64,000 nucleotides of DNA, from assembly GCF_023276375.1 (NCBI RefSeq), contig NZ_JALLPK010000001.1:3348001-3412000 (forward strand), given 5' to 3'. Shown one piece after another: positions 26,655 to 36,313 of this stretch (positions are counted from its first letter, which is position 1; the number at the start of each line of letters is the position of its first letter). Source of the stretch: Halocatena marina (GTDB taxonomy: Archaea; Halobacteriota; Halobacteria; Halobacteriales; Haloarculaceae). The notes under the pieces are model-generated. The model worked only from the letters and a program-made list of their open reading frames with translations, ran no database searches and was not told the origin of the DNA. The position numbers and the translations under genes were made by a program.

Positions 26655-28139
26655 ATGCCAGACACGGACACGGACATGAATTCGGACGCTATATTCGATG
26701 ATGAGTCAGTTGACACACAAGATACAATGTTCGATGGGTTTTCTAACGAAGGAGCTTCTCCTGGGCTATTCGATGACCTTCTTAGTGGAGAACCAATCTT
26801 CGAGAATAAGGAGGTGCTTCGGCCATCCTATACACCACGGCAACTCCCTCACCGCGAAGAGCAGATCAACAACATGGCAACGATTCTTGTGACTGCTCTT
26901 CGTGGAGAGACTCCCTCCAACATCCTCATTTATGGCAAGACCGGCACCGGGAAAACTGCGTCTGCGAAGTTTGTCAGCGAGGAACTTGAAAACACCTCCG
27001 AGAAATACGAGGTACCCTGTGATGTTCAGTACATCAACTGTGAGGTAACGGATACTCAGTATCGCGTTCTCGCTCAACTTGCCAACACGTTCATCGAAGA
27101 AAACGAACAGTATATCGATCAGCGCCTCACAGATCTCGAAGAACTTTGCGAGCGTGCGAGTGAAACTCCGTCCTCTCTTTCTGAAACGTCGTTTGATTCA
27201 GTAACGGAGATCGAGGAGGAGATACAATCACTCGAAGATGACCGCGACGAGCTCGAATCCGTTCCGATGACAGGGTGGCCGACCGATCGAGTGTACTCAA
27301 CGTTCTTCGAGGCAGTCGAGTACGACGAGCGCGTTGTCGTCATTATGCTCGACGAGATCGATAAGCTCGTCGAGAAGAGTGGCGATGATACCCTCTACAA
27401 TCTATCACGGATGAACTCAGAGCTCGAAAACTCGCGCGTTTCTATCATCGGCATCTCGAACGACTTGAAGTTCACCGACTTTCTTGATCCCCGTGTCAAA
27501 TCGAGCCTCGGTGAAGAGGAGATCGTTTTCCCACCGTACGACGCAACGCAACTCAAAGACATCCTCCAGCACCGGGCAGAAGTCGCGTTCAAAACCGGAT
27601 CACTCTCTGACGATGTGATTCCATTGTGTGCTGCTTTTGCGGCCCAAGAGCACGGCGATGCACGACGCGCGCTCGATCTGCTCCGGACTGCGGGTGAACT
27701 CGCAGAACGCGATCGCACCGATTCTATCGAAGAAGCACACGTCCGTCGCGCACAGGAAAAAATCGAACTCGACCGTGTCGTCGAGGTCGTCAGAACACTC
27801 CCAACACAGTCGAAACTCGTCCTTTATGCCATCATACTTCTCGAACGACAGGGAGTTCGAAACATCAACACTGGCGAAGTGTTCAACATCTACAAGCGCC
27901 TGTGTGCCGAAATCGACGTCGACGTACTGACGCAGCGCCGCGTCACAGATCTAATCAGCGAACTCGATATGCTCGGGATCGTCAATGCCGTCGTCGTTAG
28001 CAAAGGCCGCTACGGACGGACCAAAGAAATGGGTCTTTCAGTCCCACTCGAAGACACCGAAACAATCCTACTGAGCGACTCACGGCTTGCCGATGTCGAG
28101 GAAGCACAACCGTTCGTTCAAGCTCGATTTGACGATTAG
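26655..28139 (+). CDS. orc1: Orc1/Cdc6 replication initiator
   Basis: This is the AAA+ origin-binding protein that recognises ORBs, opens the origin and helps load MCM. The 494-residue protein has Walker A YGKTGTGKTA (about 93-102), Walker B VVVIMLDEIDKL (about 226-237), sensor 1 SIIGISNDL, the arginine/sensor 2 region HGDARRALDLL and a C-terminal winged helix (about 400-480). An acidic, helix-rich stretch (about 150-205) is inserted between Walker A and B. The start ATG at 26655 (MPDTDTDMNSD) is chosen because the longer frame from 26610 would translate ORB3; an ATG at 26676 is possible. Confidence 0.95.
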   Translation: MPDTDTDMNSDAIFDDESVDTQDTMFDGFSNEGASPGLFDDLLSGEPIFENKEVLRPSYTPRQLPHREEQINNMATILVTALRGETPSNILIYGKTGTGKTASAKFVSEELENTSEKYEVPCDVQYINCEVTDTQYRVLAQLANTFIEENEQYIDQRLTDLEELCERASETPSSLSETSFDSVTEIEEEIQSLEDDRDELESVPMTGWPTDRVYSTFFEAVEYDERVVVIMLDEIDKLVEKSGDDTLYNLSRMNSELENSRVSIIGISNDLKFTDFLDPRVKSSLGEEEIVFPPYDATQLKDILQHRAEVAFKTGSLSDDVIPLCAAFAAQEHGDARRALDLLRTAGELAERDRTDSIEEAHVRRAQEKIELDRVVEVVRTLPTQSKLVLYAIILLERQGVRNINTGEVFNIYKRLCAEIDVDVLTQRRVTDLISELDMLGIVNAVVVSKGRYGRTKEMGLSVPLEDTETILLSDSRLADVEEAQPFVQARFDD

Positions 28140-28193
28140 GCGGCGAGAGAGAATCTGTTCGTATTTTCAAAACCAAATACTGGCTTTGGGTCG

Positions 28194-28946
28194 CTAATCC
28201 CAATCAGTTGCAAGGCCCCCACCGAGCAGGGCCATTCCAAGGAGTGATGCTCCGAGCGTGGTTCCGAGTCCACTAATGATGCCCGTTCCCAATCGAATAA
28301 ATCCGAGATACGGAATGCGGAATTCGGCTGTGCCGACGATCCAGGACGGCTTGACTGGAGAACTGATGTCCACGACTTGATCGTACATGTCGTTCCGCTG
28401 TTTGTTATCACCTTTCGTAATGAAACCACTGTGTGGCGCTGGGCAGTGTTCGAGCTGCTCACAGTTTTCAGCACCTCCGACGTACGCGGGGTTGGCTTTG
28501 TCATACCAGTTTTCACCCTCATTCACCCAAAATCGCGCCCTGTGAATGATTGGTGTTACCCGTTCTTCACCATGTGGTTGATATATAATCACGTCGCCGT
28601 ACGCTTTGAATGTCTTATACCCAGATTCTTTTCCAGCCTGATACGGAACAACGCCCGTGCTTTTTCCGTTGTACGTGACCGCTTCGCCACCCGCAAAGCG
28701 ATGTTCTTCCATAACAAACACGAGATCGCCCGTCTGAATGTGGGGGTCCATGCTCGGGCTTTCAATCGCGACCATTGGGGGCCACACGCCGCTCACTCCA
28801 AAGAGAATGGCTCCGATAAGGAGTACTGCAAGCGCACTTCCGACGATATCCCTGATATATGCGACTGCACCTTCATCTGTTGTCAACAACCATTTAATCC
28901 ATCCAGTTGCCCCGACTGGACCGTCTCTATCACCGCGGTTTACCAT
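28194..28946 (-). CDS. sec11: Archaeal signal peptidase I (Sec11-type)
   Basis: This S26 family signal peptidase cleaves Sec signal peptides at the outer face of the membrane. The protein has about 250 residues. A transmembrane helix at about 35-55 (GSALAVLLIGAILFGVSG) precedes the catalytic serine in AIESPSMDPHIQTGD. The catalytic histidine, which replaces the bacterial lysine, is in TPIIHRAR, and the conserved TKGDNKQRND box follows. A C-terminal double helix anchors it. It is convergent with orc1, and a signal peptidase beside orc1 and dp1 is a conserved haloarchaeal origin neighbour. The start MVNRGDRDG at 28946 is chosen; an ATG three codons upstream is possible. Confidence 0.9.
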   Translation of the reverse strand: MVNRGDRDGPVGATGWIKWLLTTDEGAVAYIRDIVGSALAVLLIGAILFGVSGVWPPMVAIESPSMDPHIQTGDLVFVMEEHRFAGGEAVTYNGKSTGVVPYQAGKESGYKTFKAYGDVIIYQPHGEERVTPIIHRARFWVNEGENWYDKANPAYVGGAENCEQLEHCPAPHSGFITKGDNKQRNDMYDQVVDISSPVKPSWIVGTAEFRIPYLGFIRLGTGIISGLGTTLGASLLGMALLGGGLATDWD

Positions 28947-29186
28947 TAGCAGCAATGTGTGCTCATGTTGTTTGAACCTTCTGGGTTCTGCTTGATCGAA
29001 TCAACATACCAATGATGTCAAACAACTCACGTGACGTACTATCACAGTCATTCGATCTCAATATAAACCAGTATTGAGACTAACATTGACTGTTTGAATG
29101 ACATTTTATTTTCATTGCGTCTGCACTATTTTCCTCGTTGACGTCAGTCGCTATGCTTTTGCCTACGCTCGGTCACGTCTTTTGGT

Positions 29187-30746
29187 GTGCCATTGGAGAC
29201 GCCGCGTCGACTCGTGACCGAACTCGCGCGTCGGGGATACAACGCCGAGCGTGAGGCTGTCACCCTTCTCGCCCGCGCACACGATCCTGCTGCCGCGCTT
29301 GATCGCACGATCGAATCACTCCCCGAGAATGCGCTGAAGCTCTCTGCCGAACACGTCCGGTCGATTCTCGATGGTACCTCTACTGGCCGTCCTCAAACCC
29401 CCCAAACAACCGTTTCAACTGGAAAGGATCAATCCGAATCTGATCCTTCTCGACACGAAACAAGCGAAGATGATGAACAAGTTCCAGTCGAAACAAAGGG
29501 GTCTAGCGAGTCGCAGCTCATTCGACAGAGTGACCGGAATCCATCGCCGGCATCGATCGCAGACGATATAACTGGTGAAAGTACCGGAACTGGCGAGTAC
29601 AAAGATTTTGTTGCCGTGTTTCGTGACCGCTACGAACGACTCTCTCGTTTGCTCAGGGGACGGGTCAACCATCGCCCGACGAACGCCGTCCAGCAGATGC
29701 CGGGTGGAAACGACGCGGCACTCATCGGAATGGTGAGCGACATTCGCTCGACTGCGAGCGGTCACTGGCTGATCGAACTAGAGGACACAAACGGCGTCTT
29801 TCCGTGCCTTGTCATGAAGGACAGATCGATTGCCGATCTTGTCGATGAACTTCTTCTCGATGAGATTATCGCTGTCGACGGAACTCTCTCCGACGATGCT
29901 GGCATTCTGTTTGTCGATTCGTTACATTTCCCAGACGTCCCCCATACTCACCATCCAACCACGGCTGATCGACACGTACAGGCAGCACTCATCAGCGACG
30001 TTCACGTGGGAAGTCAGGAGTTCATGGACGAGGCGTGGTCGCGCTTTGCTCGCTGGCTTCACACCGACGAGGCAGAATCAGTCGAATATCTTCTCCTCGC
30101 GGGTGATATGGTCGAAGGTGTCGGTGTCTACCCCGAACAAGACAAGGAGCTCTCAATCGTTGATATCTACGAACAGTACGAAGCGTTCTCCGAGCGCCTC
30201 AAAGAGATACCAGGTGACATGGAGATCGTCATGATTCCAGGTAACCACGACGCTGTTAGGTTAGCAGAACCACAGCCAGCGTTCGACGAAGAGCTTCGGG
30301 ACATCATGAACGCTCACGACGCTCGCATTACTGGGAATCCCTCGACGGTCACTGTCGAAGGCGTCTCGATACTCATGTACCACGGTGTCAGCCTCGATGA
30401 AGTCATCGCAGAACTCCCCGAAGAAAAAGCGAGCTACGACCACCCTCACCACGCGATGTATCAACTGCTCAAAAAACGCCACATCGCACCACAGTACGGC
30501 GGCCATACGCGACTCGCTCCAGAGAAACGCGATCACCTCACTATCGATGAGGTTCCCGACATCTTCCATACCGGGCACGTTCACAAACTCGGGTACGGAA
30601 AATACCACAACGTACTCGCAATCAACAGCGGCTGTTGGCAGGAACAGACATCGTTCCAGAAGAGCGTAAACATCGATCCTGACCACGCGTACGCTCCGAT
30701 CGTCGATCTCGATACCCTCTCGCTGACGATCAGAGATTTCAATTGA
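29187..30746 (+). CDS. dp1: DNA polymerase D small subunit DP1 (exonuclease)
   Basis: DP1 is the proofreading 3'-5' exonuclease subunit of archaeal replicative polymerase D. The 519 residues hold an N-terminal helical domain (1-60), a disordered acidic linker (about 65-140), an OB fold (about 170-255) and a calcineurin-like phosphoesterase domain. Its metal motifs are SDVHVGSQEF (about 268), LAGDMVEGVG (about 302), IPGNHDAVR (about 349), YHGVSLDEV and HTGHVHKLGYG (about 462). The start is GTG at 29187 (MPLETPRRLVTELARRG). Two ORB-like sequences lie inside the linker-coding part. Confidence 0.95.
   Translation: MPLETPRRLVTELARRGYNAEREAVTLLARAHDPAAALDRTIESLPENALKLSAEHVRSILDGTSTGRPQTPQTTVSTGKDQSESDPSRHETSEDDEQVPVETKGSSESQLIRQSDRNPSPASIADDITGESTGTGEYKDFVAVFRDRYERLSRLLRGRVNHRPTNAVQQMPGGNDAALIGMVSDIRSTASGHWLIELEDTNGVFPCLVMKDRSIADLVDELLLDEIIAVDGTLSDDAGILFVDSLHFPDVPHTHHPTTADRHVQAALISDVHVGSQEFMDEAWSRFARWLHTDEAESVEYLLLAGDMVEGVGVYPEQDKELSIVDIYEQYEAFSERLKEIPGDMEIVMIPGNHDAVRLAEPQPAFDEELRDIMNAHDARITGNPSTVTVEGVSILMYHGVSLDEVIAELPEEKASYDHPHHAMYQLLKKRHIAPQYGGHTRLAPEKRDHLTIDEVPDIFHTGHVHKLGYGKYHNVLAINSGCWQEQTSFQKSVNIDPDHAYAPIVDLDTLSLTIRDFN
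29398..29425 (-). promoter_or_regulatory. ORB-like sequence inside dp1 (left, minus strand)
   Basis: On the minus strand it reads TTTCCAGTTGAAACGG and, after seven bases, a run of six G. The dyad fits the ORB pattern; the spacing to the G run is longer than in the intergenic boxes. It lies in codons of the disordered DP1 linker. Confidence 0.5.
29482..29502 (+). promoter_or_regulatory. ORB-like sequence inside dp1 (right, plus strand)
   Basis: TTCCAGTCGAAACAAAGGGG followed by T differs from ORB1 by one base in 21. With the left element it makes an outward-facing pair about 60 bases apart, the same geometry as ORB1/ORB2 in the origin. Confidence 0.65.
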
Positions 30747-30774
30747 TACACTGACACAGACGAGTCCAGTCTGT

Positions 30775-31158
30775 CTACGGTTCCAATCGATACCTCACTG
30801 TCCGTGTCCCCTCGAACGCCGGACCGTATCCCTCTAGTTCGAATGCAGCGTTCTCGACGACATCTCTCATTTCTTCGTCGTCATCTGCGACGAGCAGTTC
30901 CACGTCCATCGCTTCCTTTCGAGCGAACCGAATGGGTTCTTCGAGGAGCGCCTCACAGAGCTCTTCTGAGCCCTCTAGTTGGGTGATGTGGACGGTCTCT
31001 TGACGTGCATCGAAGCTGACAAATCCACCGACAGCATCGTCTGCTATCGCAACCCGAACTGTTCGGTCATGGACGAGATTTCGCATGACGTCCCGTGGCG
31101 CGCCCGTTTGGGCAGCGAGTTCTTCTGCATCCGCCTCGATGGCGTCCCGAACTTGCAT
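30775..31158 (-). CDS. GNAT-like acetyltransferase
   Basis: This 127-residue protein begins MQVRDAIEADAEELAAQTGA and has the strand order of GNAT N-acetyltransferases (TVRVAIADDAVGGFVSFD, then ELLVADDDEEMRDVVENAAF). The classic acetyl-CoA P-loop (Q/RxxGxG/A) is not clear, so binding of acetyl-CoA is uncertain. It sits between dp1 (convergent) and lysC (divergent), a position I recall as conserved near haloarchaeal origins. The ATG at 31158 is preferred over one 20 codons upstream. Confidence 0.65.
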   Translation of the reverse strand: MQVRDAIEADAEELAAQTGAPRDVMRNLVHDRTVRVAIADDAVGGFVSFDARQETVHITQLEGSEELCEALLEEPIRFARKEAMDVELLVADDDEEMRDVVENAAFELEGYGPAFEGTRTVRYRLEP

Positions 31159-31238
31159 ATCCGGTCTACCGGTCTCGATCAGTATAAACCTCCGTCGGTA
31201 GCGACACCCGAACGGCAAGGCTTCGTTTTTCCCTGTAG

Positions 31239-31245
31239 TTTATAG
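31239..31245 (+). promoter_or_regulatory. TATA box of lysC
   Basis: TTTATAG lies about 60 bases before the lysC ATG, predicting a leader of about 35 bases. The leader carries GGAGG at 31293-31297, six bases before ATG, a strong Shine-Dalgarno site. That is notable because many haloarchaeal transcripts are leaderless. Confidence 0.5.
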
Positions 31246-31303
31246 CTAATCACGCGATACACACGGCAATGAGTTACAGTACCATAGTTGCTGGAGGACG
31301 ATC

Positions 31304-32488
31304 ATGCGCGTAGTTTCGAAATTCGGCGGAACGAGCCTCGGAAACGGCGACCGCGTCAACAGAGCCGCAGATTCGATCGCGGCGGTCGTCGAGGCGGATC
31401 ACGAGGTTGCTGTCGTTGCAAGCGCAATGGGATCGACGACGGATTACCTACTCGACTCAATCACGTTCGATGCGGACGATGCCGACCGCGCCGAAATCGT
31501 CAGCATGGGAGAGCGGACCAGCGTCCGTATGCTCAAAGCAGCGCTCGCTGCCCGTGGCATCGATGCAGTCTTCCTCGAACCGGGCGATGAAGACTGGCCG
31601 ATCGTCACCAACGCTCGCGGCGAAGTCGATGTCGAGGAAACCAAACAGCGCACCAAGGTGCTCACTGACCGCCTCGATGGTATCGTTCCGATCATTACGG
31701 GCTTTCTCGCTCAGGATCACGCTGGCAACGTAACGACGCTCGGTCGCGGTGGCAGCGATATGACGGCGGTCCTGCTCGGGAACTATATGAACGCCGACGA
31801 GGTCGTCATCGTCACCGACGTTGAAGGCGTTATGACCGGCGATCCTCGCGTGGTCGAGGGGGCACGCAATGTCGGACAAATCACCGTCGACGAACTGCGA
31901 AATCTCTCGTTCCGTGGTGCAGAAGTCATCGCCCCTAGCGCACTCGGATACAAGATTGAAGGGCTCTCTGTCCGTGTCGTCCACTACCAACACGGTGACC
32001 TTCTTTCGGGCGGCACGACGATCGAAGGACAGTTCGAAAAGCTCATCGACCTCCGAGATGAGCCACTTGCGTGCATCACGCTCGCGGGTCGATCGGTTCG
32101 AAATCAACACGGAGTCCTCTCTCGGCTATCGGGGACCCTTTCCGATCAGGACATCAACATCGACGCGGTCGCAAGCGGTATGGATTCCATCACATTCTAC
32201 GTCGATCAGGAACTCACCGAGCGCGTCGAAACCCTCTTGCACGATGTCGTTATCGAGGATCAACGTCTCTCAAGCGTTACCGTCGAAGACGAAATCGCCG
32301 TTGTTCGCGTTACCGGTGGAGAACTCCCCAACCAACCCGGCGTGATTAGTAATATTGTGAATCCCCTCGCTGGCGCTCATATCAACGTTCACGATATCAT
32401 CACGAGCGCGACCAGCGTGGCCCTCTTCGTCGACTGGGACGATGGGGAGGAAACGCTCGAAATCATCCAAGAGGAGTTTTCACAGTAG
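31304..32488 (+). CDS. lysC: Aspartate kinase
   Basis: This enzyme phosphorylates aspartate, the first step to lysine, threonine and methionine. The 394 residues contain the kinase N-terminus VSKFGGTSLGNGDRV, the substrate region TTLGRGGSDMTAVLLG and two C-terminal ACT domains (about 255-394, beginning ITLAGRSVRNQHGVLS and VVRVTGGELPNQPGVI) that normally bind feedback inhibitors. It has a Shine-Dalgarno leader and is divergent from the GNAT gene. Confidence 0.93.
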   Translation: MRVVSKFGGTSLGNGDRVNRAADSIAAVVEADHEVAVVASAMGSTTDYLLDSITFDADDADRAEIVSMGERTSVRMLKAALAARGIDAVFLEPGDEDWPIVTNARGEVDVEETKQRTKVLTDRLDGIVPIITGFLAQDHAGNVTTLGRGGSDMTAVLLGNYMNADEVVIVTDVEGVMTGDPRVVEGARNVGQITVDELRNLSFRGAEVIAPSALGYKIEGLSVRVVHYQHGDLLSGGTTIEGQFEKLIDLRDEPLACITLAGRSVRNQHGVLSRLSGTLSDQDINIDAVASGMDSITFYVDQELTERVETLLHDVVIEDQRLSSVTVEDEIAVVRVTGGELPNQPGVISNIVNPLAGAHINVHDIITSATSVALFVDWDDGEETLEIIQEEFSQ

Positions 32489-32659
32489 TCGACGGGACTG
32501 ACAGAACAGTATTGAGCGATCGGGAATCCGTACGGATTCGGCGTTGGAAAACAGTGTTCGTGAGCAGACTGGGAGATCGGAGCGATGGATGCAGCAGTAC
32601 CAACGCACGTGATTGTCACACACAATTTTTGTTCGACATCAACATTGACTACCGGAGAG

Positions 32660-33625
32660 CTATGGAACTGCCCACCGGTCGGGAGCAGCATCGACGAGCG
32701 GAAAGCGTTGAAAGTAGCCTGCATCAGTGCTGTCAGTAAGCCGTGAGCCACGAGGATCTGCTCGGGCCGCGCGGTAGGCTTCAGCCAGTCCTGGATTGTC
32801 AGCGAGGGGTACGAGCTCGATGGTCGTGCCGCGTGGTTCCACATGAACGAGAAGATACGCCTGCGGGAACGAACAGGTCGCTGGTGCGACAACTTCGTAT
32901 CCGCCGCCGAGTGGAGCCACGGAGGGCCAATGGACGTGCCCGGCGAAACACAGCCCAACGTCGTGTTTTTCGAGCACAGCTGTCAGTTCGTTGGCGTTCG
33001 CTAGTCGGTACTCGACATCGTTTGCGCGATAAGCGTGGTCGCTCCCTGGTGCTGCAGTGTGATGCATTGCGATAATCGGTGTCTCTGTCTCCGGGAGCGT
33101 CCGTTCGAGCCAGTCCAACTGCGCACGTGAGATGGCACCACCGTGTGTCTCATCGAGTGATCCATCAGGCATCCACGCCGTGTTTATCCCAACGATGTCG
33201 ACACTGCCGACACGCTCTACGAACGGCAGCGAACCGGGCGTGTACTGTGAAATGAACTCTAACAGCGGTGGGGTCTGGTGGTCATCGTACTCCTTTGGAA
33301 CGTCGTGATTGCCAGGAACGGCCAGCACGGGCACAGCACACTGATCCAGCAATTCATCGAGTCGGTCGAACTCCCGACAGTGTCCATCCCGTGTGAGATC
33401 ACCGACAAACACCGCCGCATCGACAGCAAGTCGGTTGATATCGGCAATGGCCGTCATAACCCGGGCTTCTGTTCGGTGATACAACTTCCACGTTCCTTCA
33501 GCGTCTGGACTCACGTGAGGGTCAGCAATGACCGCAATCGTCGTCGATCGTCCACGTGGCGCGGGAAACCGTCCAACAAGCGGACCACGCCCCCCAACGA
33601 TCGATGATCTCGTGTGTGCTCCCAT
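32660..33625 (-). CDS. Calcineurin-like metallophosphoesterase
   Basis: This 321-residue enzyme has the full set of phosphoesterase metal motifs: IAVIADPHVSPD, AAVFVGDLTRDG, LAVPGNHDVPKE, IIAMHHTAA and CFAGHVHWPSV. The overall order resembles cyclic-nucleotide phosphodiesterases of the CpdA/Icc type, but the substrate is not determined. The start MGAHTRSSIVGGRG at 33625 is chosen over one 14 codons upstream. It is convergent with lysC. Confidence 0.87.
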   Translation of the reverse strand: MGAHTRSSIVGGRGPLVGRFPAPRGRSTTIAVIADPHVSPDAEGTWKLYHRTEARVMTAIADINRLAVDAAVFVGDLTRDGHCREFDRLDELLDQCAVPVLAVPGNHDVPKEYDDHQTPPLLEFISQYTPGSLPFVERVGSVDIVGINTAWMPDGSLDETHGGAISRAQLDWLERTLPETETPIIAMHHTAAPGSDHAYRANDVEYRLANANELTAVLEKHDVGLCFAGHVHWPSVAPLGGGYEVVAPATCSFPQAYLLVHVEPRGTTIELVPLADNPGLAEAYRAARADPRGSRLTDSTDAGYFQRFPLVDAAPDRWAVP

Positions 33626-34201
33626 CTCATTCGTTCCTTTCGGAGCGATCAGAATGAAGATATTCACAGTATTCTACATATCCATCGTGAGCATGCATCG
33701 CTACTTATTGTGGGTGCTTTCAGCACAATAGGAATATAGAAATACACACAAAAGCAGAAATAATTTCAGAATAATCGTACAGTAATCACAGCCGTCTGTT
33801 CAGGATACTCACAATGGCACGCTTCGAGATCCGTCCCTTTCTCCCAGCGGTCGTAGGCTATCGGGGTGGGACTATATGGCCCACGAAGTTGCCCATCACA
33901 ATGGAAGTGTGGTGGGGTGACGGCAAACTATTTCGAGACGACTGTCGTTAATAAGATCATCACGGACGGTGGATCAATCCAGTAGCACCGAAACGTAGTG
34001 ACTGCAACCTACCTCCACTGGTGGAAACTCACAAACTGATTTGTTTCCCGTTCTGCCGTCGAATTTTTGTGTTTTCAAAAGTTATTCCGGAAAATCGGCG
34101 TTTCCAACGACCGTGCGGCAAGATTAGTAACGAAGCAAAGATATTTACGAAAACCCTATACGCACGGCGCGGGAGTTTCATTGTATGCTGCAGAGGGGAT
34201 T
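33626..34201. other. Intergenic region before the 2-oxoacid dehydrogenase operon
   Basis: This stretch of 576 bases lies between divergent genes. A 45-codon plus-strand frame (33814-33951) has no recognisable features. A TATA-like AAGATATTTACG lies at 34138-34149, about 55 bases before pdhA. No RNA gene or long repeat is visible. Confidence 0.4.
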
Positions 34202-35305
34202 ATGAGTACATTAGAACGCGACCCCAATGAACGCGTTCAAGTTCTCGACGAGAACGGACGCGTTCGTGATGGGGCCACGGAACCGGATCTCGACGAGGAC
34301 GAACTCGTCGAGATGTACCGTGAGATGAAAATCGGTCGCCACTTCGACCAGCGGGCAGTGAGTCTCCAGCGGCAGGGGCGAATGGGAACGTTCCCGCCGA
34401 TGTCCGGTCAGGAAGGAGCACAGATTGGGAGCATTCACGCGCTCAACGCGGAAGATTGGATGATTCCATCGTACCGTGAACACGCGGCCGTATACGCCCG
34501 TGGCGTCGACTTCGATCAGACCCTCCGATACTGGATGGGTGATGAGCGTGGTAATCAGATGAGCAATCAGAACGTCTTTTCAGTCGCCGTTCCGATTGCG
34601 ACTCAGATACCCCACGCAACAGGCATGTCGTGGGCATCGAAGCTCAAAAACGAAGACCGGGTGTTCATGTGTTACTTCGGTGACGGTGCGACCAGCGAAG
34701 GTGACTTCCACGAGGGGCTGAACTTCGCGGGCGTCTTCGACACACCGACAGTATTTTTCTGCAACAACAATCAATGGGCGATCTCCGTCCCGCGAGAGCG
34801 ACAGACGGCAAGCAACACCATCGCGCAGAAGGCCACTGCCTACGGGTTCGAGGGTGTGCAGGTCGATGGGATGGATCCACTTGCTGTCTATCAGGTGACG
34901 AAAGCAGCCGTCGATAAGGCCCGTGATCCAGGGACAGAGGAACGTCGGCCGACACTCATCGAGGCTGTCCAGTATCGCTTTGGTGCACACACGACGGCAG
35001 ACGACCCGAGCGTATACCGCGACGACAGCGAGGTCGAACAGTGGAAGCGCCGCGATCCGATCCCACGTCTCGAAAAGTATCTCCGACGGGAGGGAATTCT
35101 CGACGACGAGCGCATCGACGCCATGACGAACGAGATCGAAGCGGAGGTCGCAGAAGCGATCGATGCCGCAGAGTCCACCGAACGGCCCGATCCATCGGAC
35201 ATGTTCGAGTACGTCTACGCGGACGTTCCCGAGCGGTTGAGTGAACAGCGCGAATGGTTCGAACAGCTTCGTGACCGACACGGCGATGAGGAGTTACTGG
35301 AATGA
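34202..35305 (+). CDS. pdhA: 2-oxoacid dehydrogenase E1 alpha subunit
   Basis: This is the thiamine-diphosphate subunit (367 residues) of a pyruvate/branched-chain 2-oxoacid dehydrogenase complex. The TPP/Mg motif runs from [18 protein letters not shown] to the Asn in [10 protein letters not shown]. The phosphorylation-loop-like region [16 protein letters not shown] is the conserved active-site loop. The start [19 protein letters not shown] at 34202 is chosen; the longer frame covers the promoter. Haloarchaea oxidise pyruvate mainly with ferredoxin oxidoreductase, so the true substrate may be another 2-oxoacid. Confidence 0.92.
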   Translation: MSTLERDPNERVQVLDENGRVRDGATEPDLDEDELVEMYREMKIGRHFDQRAVSLQRQGRMGTFPPMSGQEGAQIGSIHALNAEDWMIPSYREHAAVYARGVDFDQTLRYWMGDERGNQMSNQNVFSVAVPIATQIPHATGMSWASKLKNEDRVFMCYFGDGATSEGDFHEGLNFAGVFDTPTVFFCNNNQWAISVPRERQTASNTIAQKATAYGFEGVQVDGMDPLAVYQVTKAAVDKARDPGTEERRPTLIEAVQYRFGAHTTADDPSVYRDDSEVEQWKRRDPIPRLEKYLRREGILDDERIDAMTNEIEAEVAEAIDAAESTERPDPSDMFEYVYADVPERLSEQREWFEQLRDRHGDEELLE

Positions 35306-36309
35306 GCACACACTCACAGGAACAACAATCAAGTTCGCAGGATCTCACGCTCGTACAGGCGATCAGAGACGGTCTGTACGGCGAATTGGAACGGGATGAG
35401 GACGTCATCGTGATGGGCGAGGATGTCGGGAAAAACGGCGGCGTCTTCCGAGCAACGCAAGGACTGTACGACGAATTCGGCGAGGACCGCGTCATCGATA
35501 CACCGCTCGCCGAGTCTGGTATCGTCGGAACGGCTATCGGAATGGCAGCTTACGGTCTCCGTCCCGTCACGGAAATCCAGTTCATGGGATTCATTTATCC
35601 CGCCTTCGATCAGATTGTCTCCCACGCTGCGCGGCTTCGTAACCGTTCTCGTGGGCGTTTTTCCTGTCCACTGGTGGTCCGTGCGCCTTACGGAGGCGGG
35701 ATCCGCGCACCGGAACACCACTCGGAATCGAAGGAGGCCTTCTTCGTCCACGAACCCGGTCTGAAGGTCGTCGTTCCAAGCACGCCGTCTGACGCGAAAG
35801 GACTGCTCGCGTCGGCGATCCGCGATCCTGATCCAGTCGTGTTCCTCGAACCGAAACTCATCTACCGAGCGTTCCGCGAGGAAGTGGCCGACGAGGCATA
35901 CACCATCCCGATCGGAGAAGCAGCGGTGCGCCGGGAAGGCTCCGATGTTTCAGTGTTCACGTGGGGTGCAATGGCCCACCAGACGCTCGAAGCCGCCGAG
36001 GAGCTCGCAGGAGACATCGATGTCGAAGTGATCGATCTCCGGACCGTCTCCCCGCTCGACACCGAAACGATCGTCGAATCGTTCAAGAAGACGGGCCGCG
36101 CTGCTGTGGTCCACGAGGCACCGAAAACGGGCGGACTTGCGGGTGAGATCACCGCTACGATCCAAGAGGAGGCGCTCCTCTATCAGGAGGCCCCGATCGG
36201 GCGTATCACCGGCTTCGATGCCCCGTTCCCACTGTACGCGCTCGAAGATTACTACCTTCCAGAAGCCGCGCGTATCGCAGACGGAATCCGAGAGGTCGCT
36301 GAGTTCTGA
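35302..36309 (+). CDS. pdhB: 2-oxoacid dehydrogenase E1 beta subunit
   Basis: This is the 335-residue E1 beta chain, which completes the TPP site and binds E2. It shows [20 protein letters not shown], the conserved [20 protein letters not shown] region and the C-terminal transketolase domain ([18 protein letters not shown]). Its ATG overlaps the pdhA stop (ATGA at 35302-35305), giving translational coupling and equal amounts. Confidence 0.93.
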   Translation: MSTHSQEQQSSSQDLTLVQAIRDGLYGELERDEDVIVMGEDVGKNGGVFRATQGLYDEFGEDRVIDTPLAESGIVGTAIGMAAYGLRPVTEIQFMGFIYPAFDQIVSHAARLRNRSRGRFSCPLVVRAPYGGGIRAPEHHSESKEAFFVHEPGLKVVVPSTPSDAKGLLASAIRDPDPVVFLEPKLIYRAFREEVADEAYTIPIGEAAVRREGSDVSVFTWGAMAHQTLEAAEELAGDIDVEVIDLRTVSPLDTETIVESFKKTGRAAVVHEAPKTGGLAGEITATIQEEALLYQEAPIGRITGFDAPFPLYALEDYYLPEAARIADGIREVAEF

Positions 36310-36313
36310 TCAA

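Noticed and set aside
31457..32110. 217-codon minus-strand frame opposite lysC
   Set aside because: Aspartate kinase is complete on the plus strand; the antisense product has no recognisable fold.
33814..33951. 45-codon frame before the 2-oxoacid dehydrogenase operon
   Set aside because: No hydrophobic helix, motif or coupling to a neighbour; too little to support a gene.
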